NCBI GenBank assembly: GCA_003254925.1
Contig: QANZ01044040.1
Span: 21,765-85,764, forward strand
DNA length: 64,000 nucleotides
Source: Chamaecrista fasciculata
Taxonomy: Eukaryota > Streptophyta > Magnoliopsida > Fabales > Fabaceae
Reading direction: 5' to 3'
Part shown: positions 59,401 through 64,000 of the stretch, in pieces
Numbering within the stretch: the first letter of the stretch is position 1
How the letters are laid out: every line of letters starts with the position of its first letter
Translations under genes and position numbers: made by a program
The notes under the pieces: generated by a model
The model's database searches: none
What the model was told of the DNA's origin: nothing
Seen by the model: only the letters and a program-made list of their open reading frames with translations

Positions 59401-60804
59401 CCTGCAAAACCCATTGAAATATTAAGCTTATGAATTTGTGTGGGGGCATGAGGTAATGAAAATTCCCCCTTAACACAACAGAAGTCATATCATTAGGCTT
59501 TGGATATGTTTATTAAACAATTAAATAACATGGCATCTGTATCAGGGTTCGGGTTAAATTCAAATGTGTACAATCTTGGTTTCAATTTTCTGTCAAGAAA
59601 CAGACTCTCAGAAAAATAAGTTGTTCAATTTTGCCCCACAGCATACATAGTTACATACCATATGGTATACCAACATAGAAGTCCAATACTCCAGAAATTT
59701 GGTTCAGATCTTCAGGTGGTGAGGTAAATGTTTCGACAATCTCTTTCACATCAGGTGAGTTTTCAGCTGCTGCATTGAGATACTCTTTGCCTTCTTCACT
59801 GATTTCCTTTGCAGCCACTGTCAAATCATGCCTCGCTTTGTCGGCTTGTATCTTCAATTGTTCTGAAGTATCTTTTAAAATAACAATTGCCTTCTTAGAA
59901 TATGTCTCATATGCTTCTTGAGAAACACCTTGAATCTTTTTGGCTTGTTCTCTGAATGTATCTAGAGCTTGCTTCCAGGCTTCCTCTGATTCTTCAGACC
60001 CAATGTCAGGGTTCTCATTTCCGTTCTCCACTTCAACTTCTTGATGCTTCTAAGTTTGAGGTGCAGAAGAGAAAATATCAATATGCAGTTCCAGTCCAAA
60101 AATGAGGAAAAAGTAGAAGCCGAAACAACAGGTTTACCCAAAAATGGGTCGTGCTTGTGCGTGTGTATTTGCATGCCTTTGCATACAGTATCTTTTTTCT
60201 ATACTATTAACATCATTTCTCCTTTTGTAGGGTGCAGAGGTAGCCCATAGCCCCATACAGAAATCAAAGAAAGCCACACACATAACTGAAGAAAGTATAA
60301 ACTTAGAGTTATATATATATATGCATATGCATAGGGAGATGACTGAGAAAACAAAAAACAAAATTGCAAAAACTTTCAATCGCAGACCTTCCACAACGGC
60401 CCATTTTATATTCACCATCAGAAAATTACAAAACCCAATTTCACAATGCCGGTGAATCACACTAGCTCATTTCACAAACATTCCCTAAGAACACTCAAAA
60501 GTCAAAAACCACCCCCAGAACGATATATTAACAAAGTATTCAAAATTAGTTACTCGGCGTGGAATCTTACCGAATCTTCTTGCGAAGCGGCGAAAGCGAC
60601 GAGGAAGGGAGTGCGGGATCTCGGGCGAAGAAGAGGGAGAGAACGAGGAGCGACGGCGAGAGCAAGAGAGTTAGGAGAGAAGCAGAGAGTGGAATAGCGA
60701 GTGGCGAAAGAGACATAATGGGGAAGTTTGGTGAGTGGCATTGAGATTGAAGGATGGGTGAGTTTAGGGTTTATCAGGGAAACGGAATCCATAGTGGAAA
60801 TCAT
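56475..60804 (-). CDS. FAX3: FAX3-like chloroplast Tmemb_14 protein (fatty acid export family)
   Basis: Member of the plant FAX/Tmemb_14 family; characterised relatives sit in the plastid inner envelope and help export fatty acids. Predicted 322 residues from exons 60804-60571, 60049-59659, 59401-59234, 57723-57677, 57536-57499 and 56565-56475 (minus order). The first exon encodes a Ser/Arg-rich transit peptide (SPNSLALAVAPRSLPLLRPR). The next encodes a long amphipathic helical region (EEAWKQALDTFREQAKKIQG, DTSEQLKIQADKARHDLTVA), characteristic of FAX3 rather than the shorter FAX proteins. The membrane domain follows: FYVGIPYG, LVLSLGGFLTFMVTGSITA, AIRFGMILGGVLLALSISS, ALKGQAAIASILFLREI, SGAVAAFYVYRLV. 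An in-frame second ATG at residue 5 (60792) is an alternative start. Exact substrate is inferred. Confidence 0.92.
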
Positions 60805-60883
60805 TTCAGGAAACGATTCTTCAAAGAAGAAAATCCAAAGAAAGAAGAATGAAGTGACTTTTGTTGTAGCTGTTGTTGCTGGG

Positions 60884-60892
60884 GTTTAAATA
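60884..60892 (-). promoter_or_regulatory. Candidate TATA box of the FAX3-like gene
   Basis: The minus strand reads TATTTAAAC about 80 bp before the predicted ATG, a plausible position for a short leader. Confidence 0.4.
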
Positions 60893-61114
60893 GCAAAGAA
60901 ACGATTTTTGAGAGTGAAAACCCCAAAAAAGAAAAAGGGTAATCAATCAAACAAGGAAGGAAGGAGTATTTGTATTTGTGTGTGTGTATGTATTACTCTA
61001 TTCAATTCTTGCATTTCGGTCTCTGTGTAGTGTAATGTCTTGTGTATTCAAGTCCTGATTCTCTAGAATGGTGGAACCCGTTGTAGGAAAATGACACGTA
61101 ACCAATATTTATTT

Positions 61115-61569
61115 GGCCAAAGTATAAATTTAGTCTCGTATCTTTTATTCAGTTTCTAATTGGTCCAGTATCTTTTTTGTTGCAATTTTGGTCTCATATC
61201 TTTAGATCAAGTTTCAATTTCATTGCATATATATTTTTGCTACAGTTTTAGTTTCATATTTTTGGGTTAAGTACAGAATTGATCATATAACTTTGGTCAA
61301 GTGCAAAATTAATCTCATATCTTTGTGTTATGTGTATAATTGGTCTCATATCTTTAGGTTAGGTACAGAATTGGTTTCATATCTTTGAGTCAGGTGGAAC
61401 TAACGGTGAACCCTTCTGAAAAGATATGGGACCAATTCTCTAACCTGATCAAATAATATAGGACCAAATTAAGATCTTTTACAAAGATATGAGACTAAAA
61501 GTGAAACAGAAGAAGATATAGGACCAAATTAAAAACTGAACAAAAGATATGTGATCAAATTTATTTGAG
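61115..61569. mobile_element. Foldback element related to 17168-17586
   Basis: The left arm GGCCAAAGTATAAATTTAGTC and the right arm GATATGTGATCAAATTTATTTGAGC are inverted relatives, with multiple 'CATATCTTT' units between. The right terminus appears to have lost about three bases. No matching flank repeats. Confidence 0.6.
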
Positions 61570-62075
61570 CATTAGTTAAAACCTACTCCAACCGACCAAT
61601 TTTTATTAACCGTTAATTTTTTTACACTGATTTTTTGCTATTAACCCAAAAAAAAATACATAAAAGTTTGAAGTTTATTTGATGGTGAGAAAGTATAATT
61701 TAAAAATAAAAATTTAAGTCAAGACAATTAGTTTTTATTTAATAGTGAGTCAAACTCTTTCAATAAGAGTGATTCTAATAATTTTTTTTGGTACAATGAT
61801 TCTAATAAATTTTAAAACTATTATTAGAAAGGCTGAAAGGGTTAATTTTTTATCATGTTATAAATTTATATTTAAATTCTTGTAGAGAGATATGCTTATA
61901 TTTAATATTCAATTATATCTCAAATAAAATTGACTCTGATAGATAATATTTTTAAGAAACTAAAATTTAAAACCTTTTTTTATTATTTGTACCACTTGTA
62001 TGTTTGTATTGTATTATTAGGGCGGCCTAATTAAATTTGAGGATTAGTCACAATTAAAATTTCTTACAACTATTT

Positions 62076-62254
62076 TTTTTTTCCAAAGCATCCCTCAGCC
62101 CCACAGGCCAATGACTAATTCTTCGCGGATCAGTGTTCCATTTAAGGGTCTGTCGCTGGCCAATTGGTTGCTGCATACACAAGGCGGAATTCGAACCCCC
62201 GACCTTGCTTAAGCGACTTAGTGTGCTCAATCACTAGGCCAACCAAACTTGGTT
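62076..62254 (-). mobile_element. tRNA-derived SINE with 19-bp TSD
   Basis: Minus strand: A-box-like TGGCCTAGTGATTGAGC, B box GGGTTCGAATTCC, a body, then a poly-A tail (the T run at 62076-62082 on plus). It is flanked by the exact 19-bp duplication AAATTTCTTACAACTATTT at 62057-62075 and 62255-62273. A complete, clearly bounded SINE. Confidence 0.9.
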
Positions 62255-62604
62255 AAATTTCTTACAACTATTTATAATTATGTTATGTGGAGATCAAAAT
62301 CAGATCTTTCTCACACACTCAACTTGCATTATAAAATAACCACAACCCGTGAGAAAACAAATTACTTTTTTATATAGGTTATTAGTAGATTTAATAATTA
62401 TTAAAAAATATTTTTATTTTATTTTATCACAGTCACGATGGATTAATTTCAATAATAAAGTTGATTAAACGTAATTGTAGTTGAGTAAAGAAGGGCGGGT
62501 GATTTTGCTGGTGTGTTTGCAAGAAAGGAATAAATGGGTTCCAAGCAAGGAACCATTAGCCTCTTGTGTACAAAGTACAAACCCTTGCATTAAAGTTAAA
62601 AGTA

Positions 62605-62949
62605 GCAAAAAGTATTATTTTAGTTCTCAAAATTTATATTAATTGTCATTTTTATTCTCATTCTTTTTTTAATGTCAATTTCGTCTCTGATGTTTCAATT
62701 TTGGTCAATTAACGATAGATTTTATCCTATTTTCAATTTAAGTTAGGATTTAAGTTTCTTTTCTATCAAATTTACTTCACTTGTCTTTAGTCACGTAGAA
62801 TCTGTCGTTAATATTTAGCTAAAGTAAGAGCAACAGATAAAATTGACTAAAATGTGAAATATTGGAAACAAAATTGACCATAAAAAAAAAGAATAGGAAC
62901 AAAATTTACAATTGGTGTAACATTTCGGGACTAAAAAGGTACTTTTGCC
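62605..62949. mobile_element. Foldback Mutator-like element, 345 bp, 9-bp TSD
   Basis: Ends GCAAAAAGTATTATTTTAG / CTAAAAAGGTACTTTTGCC, flanked by the exact 9-bp duplication TTAAAAGTA (62596-62604 and 62950-62958). Related to 46838-47215 (shared inner CGTTAATATTTAGCTAAAGT motif). The first G of the left end is missing. Confidence 0.82.
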
Positions 62950-62959
62950 TTAAAAGTAT

Positions 62960-63610
62960 ATAGGCTAAACATTTTGTTCTGGAACAGGTAAGTCAGAACC
63001 TGGAGGTCCAAAGCAAAACAAAAGAATCACAAAAAACAATAGAGAAACAGAACCAAAGCAAACAATAACAAAATTATAACAAATAAGATAACAATCACTG
63101 GGAAGTTCATAATAGAGGAGAAGTAAAACACTCTAAGCAAGAACTCGAAAAGACAAGAAAACTTAAAACTCAAGTAAATATAAATGTGTTCTAAAGAGCT
63201 TAAGAGGAAAATGAAATTCTCTTTGCGTTCTCTCTCTAACTGAAGAATGCTTAACCCTTTCTTATGAGAAATGATGGGGTATTTATATATAGAGGTGTCT
63301 TGCGATAGTGGTTCTGAGAAGTGATATTGAGTGTGAAGCGCAAGATACGGGAAGTGGAAAAATGAGGGAACGTGAATTAAAACACGAAAAGTGGGAAGTG
63401 AGGGAACGTGAATTCGCTAAAACATAAAGTAGGTAATGAGGGAATGTGAAACGTAAAATGCGGGGAAGTGGAGCTGAGGTAGGCTAATGAGGGAATGTGA
63501 CATGGACATTCTCCGTAAAATGCAGGAAAGTGGAGCTAAGGTAGGATGTTCCAGATGACATGTAACCTATGTCAAGCCTACGAAAGGTGTTTTTCTCTTA
63601 TACGCCCCCC
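62960..63610 (-). repeat. Possible LTR-like or unclassified repeat
   Basis: On the minus strand there is a TATATATAAATACCCC TATA-like element (near 63275-63295) followed by a transcribed-leader-like T-rich stretch. Local repeats of GGGAAGTG(G)A and GAGGGAACGTGAATT occur at 63350-63540. No coding content; the class is uncertain. Confidence 0.3.
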
Positions 63611-63699
63611 GCTTCTCTTAGGTGGAGAGTGGAGACTACCCTCTTTCGGAGACCTTCCAATACTTAAGTGGATGCTACCTTTTTTATGGATGCTTGCTT

Positions 63700-64000
63700 A
63701 GGGATGGCAATTTATATCCTAAGTTAGGATATCCGTCCGTATCCGTCCGAAAAAATATCCGGTATCCGTCGGATACCAGATATCGGATACGGATACGGAT
63801 AGTGAAAATTAAATTTTTTTCGGATATTGGACGGATACGAATATTGCCCTCGGATACCCTATATCCGTCCGAAATGAACGGATATTTAGGGTATCCGATA
63901 TCCGATATCCTATTACTTATTTAATTTTTATATTTTACTTTTAATTTAACATTTTATATATAAATATTTAAATTTAATTAATTATATTCATATATATTTT
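63700..64000 (+). mobile_element. Left end of a transposon with GGATAC repeats, cut by window edge
   Basis: Starts near GGGATGGCAATTTATATCC, a common left-end motif of plant non-autonomous elements. It is followed by many short GTATCCG/CGGATAC repeats on both strands (63730-63910). Truncated by the end of the window. Confidence 0.4.

Larger units (their letters stand above)
60893..62600. other. Upstream region of FAX3-like gene with repeats
   Basis: A foldback-type element runs from GGCCAAAGTATAAATTTAGTC at 61115 to about 61569; its right end is eroded and no TSD was found. AT-rich DNA and a SINE (62076-62254) follow. No gene-like ORF. Confidence 0.5.

Noticed and set aside
1-64000. CRISPR arrays, operons or bacterial-type systems
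   Set aside because: The intron structure, gene families and repeats are plant nuclear; no regularly spaced direct-repeat array was seen.

Overview
This window is plant nuclear DNA. It is AT-rich, its genes are broken into many short exons by GT-AG introns, and the spaces between genes are filled with transposon debris. Every recognised protein is a standard angiosperm family: a NOT4-like E3 ligase, a TOE/RAP2-7-type AP2 factor, an IQD protein, magnesium chelatase ChlI, a CLE peptide, a GOST-family membrane protein, a vacuolar sorting receptor and a chloroplast FAX3-like protein. A eudicot is clear. A legume is my inference from the style of the repeats and proteins, not something proven here. 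Exon coordinates were read by hand from reading frames and splice signals, without transcript data.

Layout: (1) ~187-7254 (+) NOT4-like gene, 12 coding exons plus a 5' UTR exon, followed by a repeat-rich gap. (2) 14411-10732 (-) AP2/TOE gene with 10 coding exons, including the 31-nt and 26-nt microexons, and an intact miR172 site. (3) 14.9-19.7 kb gap with foldback elements and a short poly-A retroposon. (4) 20809-25807 (+) IQD gene whose third intron holds a 2.5-kb palindromic Mutator-like element with an assembly gap. (5) 28932-26963 (-) CHLI, with a 1.3-kb near-perfect palindrome starting 144 bp upstream of its ATG. (6) 30.4-39.5 kb transposon-rich stretch containing one small gene, a CLE peptide at 35070-35261. 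(7) 39524-42917 (+) GOST/TMEM87-type seven-transmembrane protein. (8) 43-48 kb cluster of foldback elements, one carrying a fragment of an SF1-like splicing factor gene. (9) 48130-54684 (+) vacuolar sorting receptor, 12 exons. (10) 60804-56475 (-) FAX3-like plastid membrane protein, 6 exons. (11) 60.8-64 kb repeats, including a tRNA-derived SINE with a perfect 19-bp target duplication.

The genes do not form a pathway. Each is an independent locus, as expected in a plant genome. The unifying signal is the mobile DNA: at least ten foldback elements made of inverted arms. Six have exact 9-10 bp target-site duplications and two more have one mismatch, the signature of Mutator-like transposition. 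Two structurally different elements share an internal telomere-like module, one is nested in an older relative, two sit 24 bp apart, and one is a Pack-MULE. A second small family (GGATCC-ended, ~120-200 bp) is present three times with 8-11 bp duplications. A GC-rich, poly-A-tailed retroposon is present twice, once with an 18-bp duplication. I found no new enzymatic system. The most novel material is this element family and its effect on CHLI and the IQD gene.
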